From Dermatophagoides farinae (Eukaryota; Arthropoda; Arachnida; Sarcoptiformes; Pyroglyphidae): 64,000 nt of DNA. Each line of letters starts with the position of its first letter. Position 1 is the stretch's first letter. The notes under the pieces were generated by a model. The model ran no database searches. It was not told where the DNA came from and worked only from the letters and a program-made list of their open reading frames with translations. The stretch is taken from contig NC_134685.1 of NCBI RefSeq assembly GCF_024713945.1, forward strand, positions 1,488,001-1,552,000. Reading direction: 5' to 3'. The position numbers and the translations under genes are program-made. Below are positions 38,201-51,100 of this stretch, piece after piece.

Positions 38201-41200
38201 AGCCATTCTCGATAGTCTTATAGTAATGTTGGGCCGTAATCCTCTTTCAAAACTTACCTTACAAGATGTTTGTTTTATTCAAGGACGTAATTCACAGATG
38301 AAAAATTTTCATTTCATCATCAATGAATCCTATTATCCATATATAACGAATCTAAAAGGCTATATTCGCCAAAATCTATCGACATTTCTTTATAATCCAA
38401 AATATGCTGAACGTAATGTTAATTATCATTTTAAATTGTTTAAAAATCAACATTTTCATTGTGTTAATGATGAAGATGTATTCCTTTTCCATTGTCAAGA
38501 AGAATCAGGAAAAGATACTAAAGGTATTGCTTGTATAATATTTTCCATTGTATCACGTGATCGCCTTTCAGATTCATTACCATCAACATTTACTGTTACA
38601 TCGATGGATATCAATGATTTTGTTGGCTGTTATTTTGATTATATTGTTACCGTTTATAATCCATGTTCAAAAGAAAATTTGAATGTTAAATTTTTTATCA
38701 ATTTTCAAATTTGGTATGCTGGTAAAATTGATATAAATTTTTTAAGTCAAAAATTACGTACCGTTATTGCACATTCACTTTGGGAATTTAATTTAGAATT
38801 TAAAGTTTTCAAATTATGTCAATACGATGATCAACAACAGCAACAGCATCCATTACAATCACCTATGAATCCATTTGGTGGTACTTCTATATCTGAACCA
38901 TCGACACCGAAAAAAATTGATGGACAACAACAATCACAACAGCCACCATCATCAGCTGGTAGTTCAGAAAAACGCGAAAGACGTTCAGGATTATCGAATC
39001 TATCGTTGAAACCACCATTGCTTCAAATCGGTAATAATGATCAGGATAATGAAAAATATTTTCATTCCAATTATAATAAATTTGGTCATTCATCATCATC
39101 GACAATCATTGAAACGATTGATTATCAAGAAAATAATAATAATAATTATTTTAATTTTTCAAACATTGATCAAACGACTAGCAGTCAAACAAATTTAACA
39201 TCCAGCCTATCTACAGCCGCCACTACGACAACATCATTGTCATTTGTTGATCATCATAATCAAAATTCATCATTACGTATTCATGATATACGTAATAAAG
39301 AATTATATTGTTTGGCAAATTTTCTCCGTAATGCTATAAAACCATGGCTTGATTATGGTAAACAAATTGATGTACCATCAATTGGTCGTTATGAATTTCA
39401 TGCATTAATGAAACGATCGATAATGACCATTGTGAAAGAATTTTCACAATCTGAACATATTACAAAATTTTGTACCGATATGCGTATGCATATGTTATTG
39501 GCAACCGGTACAAATTATTATGAATTTCAACAATTCACATCATCCAATGATAATTTCAATGATCCAAATAAAGATGGTTCAAATACCTATATGATATTGT
39601 TACGTCATGAATCATTATGGAAAACACGTTATCTTCATTATGCAGAAAATTCATTCGTACAGAATTTTATCAGATCAAAAAGTTTTACAAATAAATTTGA
39701 TATGTATAAATTTGAATTTCCACCTTGTTTTTTCAATCCAAATATTGTTACTACTTCTGCGGCTAGTGGCATCACTGTAATGAATAAATCGATAAATGAT
39801 TCAAATTTAACATTGAATAATTCAAATAATGAATTGAAAACACCAAACAATGAACCGGATATGATACAATGTATATCACCAAGACAAAAATTCCTATTGC
39901 TTTATATTGAAGATCAGAAGCTGATACTTTATATGTATAATTGGAATACAAATATGAGTAGCAATATTATTGATTGGTTTTCAAAAATGTTTCTATGGCA
40001 TAATGCTCGTAGTTTATTATTGCAAAGTTTAATTCTACAAAAAGCCGGTCTATTTCATAATACACCATTTAAACGACATTCATTAGATGATTTAATACGA
40101 ATATCAAATATTCCAATCAAAGATCATTACTATACTATGGTCACTAGTGGTGGTAGCGGTGTTGGTGGTGGTGGTGTTGGTGTTAGTAGTGTTCGAAATA
40201 AAAATATTAGCTCATCATTTTTTCTAAATCCTGATCTATTATTGAAATATGAGAATCCAATCAAAGCTTATAATGAAAATAAAGAACAATTATTGAGTCG
40301 TTTGGATTTTATTTTATTTGAAACAAAAAATTATGATTACATTTTTTCACCATTCATTCAAAATGAAAATCATCATGATCTTTATGATTGTTTTCGTGGC
40401 CAATTCAATTCTGATTATAATGTTTATATACGTGATTTGAAAGAAATGTCCAAAGTATGGCAAATACATGGTACAAAACATAATTATCCAACAATGGATA
40501 AAATTATTCAACATGTTAAATCATATGGCCGTTTAAGTCATTATTGTTTGACACCGTTTTTATTTAGCCATAAATGGCGTTTTATAATATCATTGATTCG
40601 TGATCATACATTACCAATACAACAGACACGTACAAGACACATGTCTGGTGGTAATATATTGCGACAATCAAATCATAATGAACATGAATTTATGATGACA
40701 GCTAAACAACGTAATCGTCGTAAAAGTGGTCCACCAAATATGTTGGAAAATATCATCATCATCATCACAATCATCTTTATCGATATCAACACAAAATGCT
40801 GGTACGCGTTCAACATCGGATGAAAGTCTAGATCTACTTGTATGTCCACATTATATACAAGAATATGTCCAATATCTACAAAGTCTTGGATTTAGTTCGA
40901 TTAAATCACAAAAAGTGGTTAGTTTTCGTAAAAATTTTGATTTTGATCATCGACAACAACAACCACAACAAAAGACGTTCAACATATGATCAAACATATG
41001 GTTATGGAAATAAATATAAATTATCTGGTATTGGATCAGGTCGATTAAAAATTGGCAGTCATCATCATCATCATCATCACCACCATCACCATCATCATCA
41101 TCATCAACAGAATAAAAATGAATATGAAAAATTTTATCTGATCAAAACAGTCATTGGTGGATTTTATCTATTTGAAATTGGTTTTGCCGAACCATTCGTA

Positions 41201-42802
41201 TATAGTTATCTTTATTCTGTGGATTCAAAACGTTTTTATTCATGGACAAAAAATAATTCCAATTCGGTAAGTTGATAATATTTGGTTTGTTTTTTGTTTA
41301 GAAATAATTTTTTTTTCTTTTCTGTAGAATATGATAAATTTTTTGGATGAACTGGATTCAATCAAAGTTCGTATGCATCTACATTCATTTACATATGATT
41401 ATCATTTACGTGCCATACATTCATATATTTCTGGCCGTCAATTATTTCAACGTGGTTATCATTTAATTTCATTTTTAGATGATTTTATTCGCTATTATCA
41501 GAAAGCACCAAATTATGCTCGTAATCATGTTTATATGGATAATATAATGTTTGAATCGCAAAAAATTACAGCTGATCAACTATATAATTATATTATTAAA
41601 AATAATCATAAATATGGTATCAATGTATTTCCAATGAATACAGCATTTGCATTCGATCAATCAACTGGTATGAATGAAGAATATGTATTGATCAATCTTT
41701 CTACACATCGTATACCGTATTTGGATGAAAATAATATACAACAGGAAGATAATTTTGATGTTGCATTATTGGTTGCATATCAAAAAGTGAATAATGCTCG
41801 AATATTGAAACCACGACAATTGTGTTTGAAATTCTATCTTTTACTTACATCACAACGTGAATTGTTTCCAAAACTTTATTCCATACGACATAAGGGTCAA
41901 TTTAAAACGATACGTATGCTACCTGTAAATGGTGATCGTACTGCTACTACTACATTCGATGATCAACAACAACAACAACAACAACAACTGCCGCAACAGC
42001 AGCAATCACAAAACGGCAAATCTTTATTGATACGTAATCCTATTGATGAAATTATTCATAATTCAATCGATAGATCAATTTATACTGGAATTTGTGATGA
42101 AAAAATCAATTATTTGGGCTATTTCAATGCACATGAACTTGTCATGTTACATATACTTGAACAAAAAGTACAAGAAACAAAAAAATATCTTGAAGAAACA
42201 ATTCAATCAGCTGAAATTGATTGCCGTCGTGATTATCTTTGGGAAAATTTAATTGGTCCATCAATGGTAAATGAACGACAAATGACAATGGATGATTTTG
42301 ATGAACTATTATCATTGGTTAAATCCATACGTATGGATGAATATGATCCTGCATTAATACAATTCAATTCATTCACTAGTCATTGGTATCGAGCATTGGC
42401 ATTGAAATTGGAATCAAAATTCGATTGTGGATGTCGAAAATTTCAACGAAATTTATCCATTAAAATGGCCATTTTAAAACCAAATTGTAAAGATTGTTTC
42501 ATACTATATCATCTGAAGAATGTAACACCATTTATTGTTGTAAGTTTTCTGTTCTCATGTATATATATAGTATAGTCTTTTTTTAAAAAATTTCCATACA
42601 TTCATTCGAATTTAACTCTATTTTCTCTTTATTTTTTTTCTTTTATTCATTCTCCAAGGAATTTCGCATTGTTTTCAATCAACCACCAACAACAATCATT
42701 GATCATGACTTTTTTCGTCGTTTGGATCATCAATATCATGAATTGATTCAAGATTTTGTCAATACATGTGCTGCTCATATGTGGAGCATGTTATTAAGTT
42801 GA
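29264..42802 (+). CDS. SZT2: KICSTOR complex protein SZT2
   Basis: A giant scaffold of KICSTOR, which holds GATOR1 at the lysosome and lets amino-acid loss silence TORC1. Nine coding exons: 29264-29370, 29436-29520, 29590-29889, 29958-32390, 33060-33305, 33405-33759, 34578-41266, 41328-42539 and 42659-42802. They sum to about 3,855 residues (human about 3,400). Blocks shared with human SZT2: YRISRNIR, VLDIST..VANV, PGSEFLFQPEIY, GIVIVTDG, SCSFIHIG, ATFGAYLS, RYETIQC..., EWSSFVLLENHSYIKL, RPIERMLIRYEK, LVQYIIFP, VTECWIEPQ, HSFTYDYHLRAIH, GRNHV-like ARNHVYM, DFDVALLV, LLTSQRELFPK and a final NTCAAHMWSMLL. Lineage-specific Q, N, D and H runs lengthen it. Three apparent +1 frame changes (about 32262-32278, 40724-40760 and 40955-40985) interrupt otherwise conserved coding; the exon sum is divisible by three only after removing one base at each. 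AATAAA at 42867. Confidence 0.93.
32391..33059 (+). other. SZT2 intron 4
   Basis: 669 bp from ACATT|GTGAGT to TTTAAACAG. It holds a 12-bp-arm hairpin at 32439-32471 and AT-rich microsatellites. No exon is seen inside. Confidence 0.75.
33760..34577 (+). other. SZT2 intron 6
   Basis: 818 bp from TCATCG|GTAAGT to TTCATTTTTAG. It contains GAT repeats near 34100-34122 and the tRNA/SINE-like remnant at 34311-34413. A 114-codon open frame at 34150-34494 has no recognisable product. Confidence 0.7.
34311..34413 (+). repeat. Possible tRNA-derived SINE remnant
   Basis: AAGTGGAGTAGTGGTCTCTG resembles a Pol III A box of a tRNA-like head. About 75 bp further on, GCCGAGATTCACTCC resembles a degraded B box (GGTTCGAATCC type). 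The middle is AT-rich filler and the cloverleaf cannot be drawn, so it is at best a decayed SINE. Confidence 0.2.
41060..41103 (+). repeat. CAT/CAC microsatellite coding a poly-His run in SZT2
   Basis: A (CAT/CAC)n tract in frame gives 15 consecutive histidines between a Gly-rich linker (SGIGSGRLKIG) and the conserved FYLIKTVIGGFYLFEIG block. Confidence 0.85.
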
Positions 42803-42866
42803 ATTTTTTTTTTATTATTTTTCCTAATACGATTATTTTTTTTATTGTACATTTTATTTTTTTTTA

Positions 42867-42872
42867 AATAAA
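42867..42872 (+). promoter_or_regulatory. Polyadenylation signal of SZT2
   Basis: AATAAA 65 bp after the stop codon, followed by a T-rich stretch. Confidence 0.6.
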
Positions 42873-43725
42873 AGTTTATATTTTTTCTTTGTAGTCTTTG
42901 TGGTTACACACGCAAAAATTTCAATTTTTTTTTGTTCAATTTGTATCAATCAATCGATAATTGGAGAATGCAGATTATTATTATTACGTAATTTAATTCA
43001 ATCATTATTGGTGGATTGAAATGAAGAAAAAAAAATTCAAATTATCAACAACGTCAATTTGGGCCAAAAAAAAAGATATCTGTTTTTTTTGTCTGTTTGT
43101 CGGTGTGTGTGTGTGTGTTTATATATTTCAAGAAAGTCAAAAAAAAAAATTTGAAAAACTAATATTCTCAAGAATTTCTTAAGAAAAAAAACCAACAATA
43201 ATAACAACAACAGAAAAAAAATAAATGAAAGAGGTAGCAGATGGGCTTGATTTATCATAAGATGATGATGATGATCTATAAATCCTTGGGTAGATTAGAA
43301 CCTGAAAAAAAAGAATTTTTTTATTTTGTTTTCAATTTCAATGAAAAAAAACCACCAGAATGAATCCATGTGTGTGTGTGTATTGATGGATGTTGATGAT
43401 GGTTTTGTTATTGTTCTTGTTGTCAATTTTGTTTTTTCTAAATGGAAAAAATTTTCTGAAAATCCTGTGTCTATGTCTGGTTTTGTTTTTGGTTTCAGGT
43501 TTTTTGTTGTTGTTGTTGTTTTGGCTGTTTATTACACGAAAATTATTCGTTTGGTTTGTTGTTGACGTTTTTTTTTTGTTGTTGTTGTTATTGTCAATTG
43601 TGATTTGAGATCAGAAAATAAAAAAATTTTTTTTGTTTTGTTTTGTTTTTTAATAATAAAGAAATCTAACGTCTTAAGGGAGGGAAGGAGAAAAATGAAA
43701 AGGGTGATGTAAGAATATTCTACAT
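42873..43725. other. Gap between the convergent SZT2 and GPCR genes
   Basis: AT-rich with GT and GTT repeats. It must hold the GPCR 3' UTR (TTTATT, an AATAAA on the minus strand, near the T-rich stretch 43620-43665). No gene is seen. Confidence 0.5.
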
Positions 43726-45144
43726 TTACACAAAATCATCATCATTATTATTATGATTTTGTTCAGATGAATGATATTGATGAATGGCCATTTTGGCTGT
43801 TGTTGTTGTTGTTGTTGTTTCTGCTGCTGCTGCTGGTGATGATGATGGTAAATGTTGTTGTTGTTGTTGTTGATGATGATCAATACAATGTGATGAAAGA
43901 TGATGATGATGATTATTATTATTATTATATTGTGGTGGTGTTGCCATCAATATCATTGTTGTAATTGAATGTTGTGTTTGTGTTAATGATATTTCTTCAT
44001 CATCATTACGGTGGTCATTATCATTATCATTATATGATGATGATGATCAAAATTTGTATTCGATAATCGATTATCATGATCATGATTATGATTTTTATTT
44101 ATATGTTGATGATGATGATGATGATGATTATGGTGATTTGGATCCAATGTAATTGTTGTGGAATGATAATTTGAATTATTCTTCTGGAATAATCTTGGCC
44201 AACAACGACTTAATGTTTTTCCCAAACTCTGCTAAAATGATAATGAAAAACAAACAAACAAACAAACAAAAAAAAGAGTTAACAAAGGAAAAAAAATTCA
44301 AGAATCAAACAAACAAATCCAGAGGAAAAAGCCAGAATCAAAAACATCAAGTTTTATGTTGTTTTGATCATTAATCCGGATTAGAGTGATATAATGATTC
44401 TTTTTGGGTTTTTTTTTCTATTTTAACCGAGAAACATGAAAAATTCCCATCTGTATTGCTGCTGCTGCTGTTGATTTTTGTTGTTGTTATGTTTTTTTTT
44501 GCTAATCATTTTCTGTCATTAAAGAATTTTGATAATTTGTTGTTGGTGTGTGTGTGTGTGTGGATGTGAATGATGATAATTTATAATCTACAAGATTTCC
44601 GTTCCCAGGAAATGAATTTTCTCAATATAAAATCCGATCCGATTTCAATTAAAAAATATATATAATTTGTACGAGCTCGCGCGTGTGTTTTTCAAAGCTT
44701 TGGAATTTTTTTTTTCGTTTTTTTTTTGGTTAAAGAATTTTTTCTCTTGTTGGATATAAAATAATTCTCATAAGAAAATTTCAACAGAATTTTTTTTCCA
44801 GTCTGATCATAAACTTTTTCTTGAGAATTCTTGTGAATGTTTCGCGACTTTTTATTTTTACTGAATGCCCATGAGTGTGGAATATTTGAATCTTTTATTA
44901 CTTTTATTTTTTTTTGCGGCGAAAAAAAATTGGTAGTTTTTAACGAAATTTAAGTATTTCTTTTGCAATTTTTTTGTCATCATCATCATCATCATCATCA
45001 TCATTTTTTTGCCATTTGAATCATCATTATGTACAAGTTTATGATGGAAAACTTTATCATTTTCCATTAAAATATATACCATATATTTACATCTGTGTGT
45101 GTGTGTGAATGTGAAAAAATTCTTCATGAATATTAACACCCAAA

Positions 45145-45182
<38 letters not shown>

Positions 45183-48100
45183 TGCTCATCTGAAACAGAA
45201 TAAATCCATTTCACACTTTTAGCTTAAGGGTAGTTTTTAATATTGAAATTGGATTATGAAGATGAACCAGACACTCACGCAGACAACACATATCAATATA
45301 CTGTGATTAATTATGGATGCATTGATGGACGTGATTTGTGTATATATTGCTTGTTTGGTTTTATTTTCCGTTTTGTTTTTTGTTTTATTCATTCAACTTT
45401 TACAGAAATTTTTTTTTTCTTCTCCTCTTAAAAATGAAAATTGAAACATGAAATTTAAATTGGTGATGGCCACACAACAACAACATCGTAGTGACCACCT
45501 GGTGCAACTTTATCGTTCGTTATCAATTTAATAATTCTAGGGGAAATAATTCTCGACAATTCAAATAACCATCATTGAAAATCCGGGAATATTCAATTTT
45601 TTTCATCATGAAAAAATATTTTTCATTTTATGATCCGTCTATCAAGGACATTCGATTAGCCGGGCAGCAAAATGAAAAAAATTTTTTTTTAAATTTTAGT
45701 TTAAAACACAAATAGATATTCTATAATTATAATCCATTTGGGAACTACGGAATTTGTAACTTGATAACGGCAGTGGTAAAGCAAAAAGTTAAATTTTCTA
45801 TCCAAGTGATATATAGTAAAAAATAAGCAGCTTGGTTATGGCTAAAATGCACAGAATTTTGTAAATCAATTTTTTTTCTTCCCCTTCCACTCCCCCCACC
45901 CAAAAAAATATCAATTCAATCAAATCAATTGATGAAAGGCTAACTTCTTGCCACTCTCAGGTATAAAATTTTTTTTTTATTTTCAAATGTTTTCACTATA
46001 AAGCAATTTATTTCGTTTTTTTTACGACTATCATCATCATCATCAACATCAACATCATCAGAATTATTCCTTGGAACTTTGTTACACATAAAAGTCAATT
46101 ACATGAACAAGCGATCAAAAAAAAAAAAATTCTTCTCCACAAATTCTTTATTTTTCATGAAGAAAAAAAAATTCTTCATGAAAAATTTGTATTCAATTTG
46201 AAATTTTTTTTTCTGGTTAACAAAAAAAAAAATTTTCAAATTTCAATTGTATGATGATATTGGTCGTAATAATAAGAAAATCCATCGATCGGATCCATCG
46301 ATCGGCATATTATTATTATCGTTAGTGAAAAATTTTCATTGACAATGGAAAAAAACCAACCATTCCAATCAAAAAAAAAAAAAAAAAAAAAATTAGAATT
46401 AGAATTAGAATTAGAATTTAATTTTCATTCAAAAGAATTCACAATATCCACATAACGGCAGAAAAAACCGACTGTATTTGATGATGATGATTTATGTATG
46501 TGTGTGTGTGTGGCGGTGGTGGTGGTGGATTGGAATTTTTTTTTTCTTGTTACCTTAATGATTCTTATTATTATATCAAATTCTTTTGCGCATGAGAATC
46601 TGAATTTTTTTTTTTTGTTGCTGTTGTTCACCTATTTTTTTTATGTTACCATTGATATTTTCACATTTAAAAAAAAAAAATATCAAAAGTCATCGAAATG
46701 ATTGCTTCAAGGAATTTATGGCGATGATGGTGAATCTTAATGATCATTAATAATAATTGGTTCAATAATTTTATGTCCAAAAAAAAAATCAAAAAATCAA
46801 AAAAAAAAAATAAATAAATAAATCAAAACCACCGATAATGATGATAGATGAATTTGATTCTCAAATTACAATCGATGATCATAAATATTGATCATCAATT
46901 CATTCAACTTTTGATGGTATTTTTTTTTTGGAGAATCAGAAATTGGAATTTTTTTTTATTCATGTTTTTTATCGTTTTTGTGAATAATAACAAATTATTA
47001 ATCATTTGAATGAACAAAAAAAAAAAAAAAAAAAAAATTCTCGATTCCGATACATTGTATCATATCAGAATCAGGATTTATATGATGAAATTCAGTGACA
47101 CTTTTTTTCCATTGTGTTTCATTGTTTCTGATTCTGTCTTTTTTTTGTGCACTGTAATTTATCGATGTAATTTACATTACGTTTACATTATTCTTGTCTG
47201 TTTTTTTTTTTGGGCGGCAGCCCATTTTTTTTTTGTCATCAAAATTTGGTCGATGAATGAAAATAATTGCATAAACATTGTGAAAATGGTGTGAAATCCC
47301 CGGATGAAATGAATGTAAATTATATCGATGAATTTTTGATGAGAAAAAAAAAGACAATGAATGACCAACAACAATCAGATATTTCAATTTGGTCAATTGA
47401 ATTGAATCAAATTGACACTGGCACACACACACACACATATACAAACAAACACATTAGCAGAATGACTTTGTTTTTTTCCCCTTGGAAAACTTTTCGTTCA
47501 TCGATATAAAACATCAATTCGTTTATTATCTTTCAAATATCATGATTGTTGCAGCAAACTTCATAATAATCAAGTGAAATAAAAAAAATTTTTTTTATTT
47601 CATTTCATTTCATCTTCTTTGATTATTGGTGGTATATATATAAAAAAAAAGAATGAAAACTTTTCCCATTTCCACCCACTCACTCACACCCAAAAAAAAA
47701 TCAGTTTAAAATCATTGAAAATGGCAATTTTTAAGCAATAGAGTAAGCCATAAAAGTCAGAGATCAGAAATTGATTCTGTTTGTTAAAAAAAAAATAAAA
47801 ATATTTCCACTACCATCACATATCATATGATGATGATGATGATTGTTTTTGTTTCCAATTTCACATCATATTACCACTACGTTTTAATTGCAAACTTATT
47901 TCATTGATTATTAAGTGGGCGGATATGTGTGTGTGTGTGTGGGGGGGGGTGGGGTGTGGGATTGTGTTGGTGGAAAAATTTCAAATTTTTCAAATTGGAA
48001 AAGACTTTGGTGAAGCATACTTTTCAGGATTCATTTTGTGTTATAATGGAATTTTTTTTTTGTTGTTGCTGCTTTTGTAAAATGACACAAATATTTAAAT

Positions 48101-51100
48101 TCATTCGAAATGATTATCATCAACACCATCATCATTTTTTATTGTCATTGAAAAAGAGAAAAAGATGGAATTTCAGGTTCTTTTTTTTGCAATTCTAATT
48201 TTCATTTGTAATGAATTTTTTTTTCTTTTTCTTTTTCGTTTCGTTTTTTTTTATGTTGCATCTCAGCTTCAACATTCCAAATGTGAATTGATAATGGTGA
48301 AATGGTGACAACTACCTACAAATCTATTTTATATCATTATCATGATAATGATGATGATGATTTGGTAATAATTTTTCCTGGTTTTCCAATGAAATTCATT
48401 CATTCATTTATTCATTCATTCATTCATTTTTTCCTGGGATCATTTTCATTCATTCAATGAGTGGAAAATGGGAAAATAGATGTATGGAAATATTCATTAA
48501 TAATGTCATTTACGGATAAATCTTCATCGGTATTTTGTTTTTTCCCAAAAATTCCGCATTTTTTTTTTGTTTGTACATTCAACATGACCAGACAAAAAAA
48601 CAATTTTCACCAAAAAAAAAACTGTTTTTTTTGTTTGTTTTTTTTTCGTTTTCTGCCATTGCCATTTTCAATATAATCAAACGATTAGACGATTGTATTT
48701 GTTTTTGTTGCTGTTGTTGTTGTTGTTGTTGCTGTTGGTGTTGAAAATTTGACAGGTGATGAATAGAATTTATGATTATCATTTCCATTGAATTGTTTGA
48801 TTGTATTTGTTGTCGTATTTTTTTTCTTCTTATTCTTCTTATTCGCTGTTGCTATTGCCATCGTCATCGCTGATGTCGTCGTCGTCGTCGTTGTTGTTGT
48901 TGTTGTTGTCGATTGTGATGATGATAGGAATAGGAACCACTATTTTTTTTTTCGTTCGTTTGTTTTTTATTTTCAATTATTTTTTTCAATTTTCATTTCG
49001 TTTCATTGAGTATAAAGAAAAAAAAAGAAAAAAAAAGAAATAGATAGATAGTGAGGATCATCATCAACAACAACAACAATAACAACAACAACAACAACAA
49101 CAACAAAAATGAGAAGAAAATCGATAGTTGATGATTTAATAGAACAAAAGACAGGGGGAGAAAGAGAGAAAGAAAGAAAACAAAAACAATGTCTTTTCAC
49201 AAAGAATCTACAATTCTGTTTAGTTTTTTTTTGTCTAGAATTTTTTTTTTCAATTGATTGTCATTATCAACACCACACCATTTATCCGTAATAGATAAAT
49301 GTGATGTGTTCTGCATTTTTTATTGCATGCAATGTCACAATGGGATATTTTTTTTTTCATTTGTTCGTCACATCATTTTTGTCAACATTGGTGGTAGCAG
49401 CAGCAGCAGCAGAAAAAAAAGAGAAAAAGCAAAATGATGCAAAAAAGCCAAAAGCAAAATATTAAAAATAAATAAATAAATCGAGTGTAAATCAACCAAA
49501 GAATCGGAAAAAAATCACTTATACAAGTCTATTATCAATCGCAAAAAACACTCATACACACACGCACACGTGAACACAGCTGTTGAGTATTTTTTTTTTA
49601 TTTTTTATTTTTTTTTTTTTTTGTTTCCGGATTATGATCATGATCATCATCATATCAATAACAAAATATTAAACAAACAAACAAACAGACAAACAGAAAA
49701 AAACGTATCTTTGAACAATGAATCGATACAATTGAATATGAAAAATGACGAATAGTGAATAATAAGTAATAAAAGGTCACAAGGTCAGAATTATTCAAGA
49801 ATTGTTTTTATTTACAAGAACAAAAAAAAAACAAAATAAGGAATTAAAACTAGCTGGAAAAAAGCAGCAACAACAACAGCAGCAGTGACAATTGATAATC
49901 ATATTTGTCATTCAGATATCATTATTATCAACCAATGGAATAAAGAATTGAATTAGATAATTGGTTTTTCTTTCATTCATTCATTCATTCATTCGATTGT
50001 TGATGTCAAACATTAAGAATAATAAGAAATAAGAATAAGAATAAAAAATGAGAAGAGAGTGAAAAGAAAAAATTGGATACATACCCGAAAATTTCCGCTC
50101 ATAAAACAATATACAAATGGATTGACAAATGAATGTGCCATGGCTAACCAATGGCAAACAAAATATGATCCAACATAAAGATAATATGAGAATGTTGTCT
50201 TTTGATTCTGTATGGTTGGATGAAACCAAACTAATAATTGAAATAGATGTATGGGAAACCAACACATGGCAAATAATACGACTATTGTGACCAACATTTT
50301 GATTACCTAAAAAAAAGAATCGAATGGAAAAAGAATCGAATAGAAAAAAATAATAATAAGCAATGATGACATGGATGTGGATTTTCTATATAGAATAAAT
50401 GTCAATAAATTAATCATCATAGAATAATTGAATTGATTTTCCATATATTCAATCACAGAATCAATCACTAATCTCATTTCATAATCACAGAATATCTATC
50501 TGTCAATGTTGATTACAATGTTTTTCGACACTGACCATGATTTTGTCATTTTTTTTTTTGGAAATTTTTTCATTTTATTTCACATACCTTTATTTTTTTA
50601 TTCACACAATATTTATCTCGATTTTGATCCGGATTACCAGGTACGGTTGTATTACGTATAAGATGTATACATATTCTTGCATAAACAAATATTAATGCCA
50701 TAATTGGTAAAAAAAATGTGAACAAAAATATGAATATAGTATAAATACGGCCACCATCATTACTGAATTGTTCACGACAATCATCATAATTTTCACCACG
50801 ATATTGAAATGATTCTATACGTGAATAGAATAATAATGGTGATGCAATTGATGCACCGAATAACCAAATGGAAAATATTGTCGTTATTTTATGTCTTTTC
50901 AGCCATAACATTGAACGAAATGGATAAATAATGGCAAAAAATCTGTAAAAAACAAAAAAAAAATTGAAATTGAAAAAAATTTCATTTCATTTCACATTCA
51001 TTCATCAGGTGCATTTCAAATTGTTCGACATTTTATAGTTTTGTAGATTATGTTTTTATCGCTGAATAATTCTTGGATTAAATTCTGTTTTTTTTTCGTT

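Larger units (their letters stand above)
44232..50084 (-). other. GPCR intron 3
   Basis: 5.85 kb from CGG|GTATGT (50084) to CATTTTAG (44232). It is microsatellite-rich, including a (CA)16 at 45149-45180, a GT/G run near 47926-47950 and AATTAG tandem units near 46392-46420. The perfect hairpin 46150-46186 also lies here. I see no coding exon. Confidence 0.7.

Noticed and set aside
12079-44052. Programmed +1 frameshifting as the reason for the frame changes
   Set aside because: The sites share no slippery sequence or stop context, and the GPCR tail shows the opposite sign, so indel errors or recent lesions are simpler.
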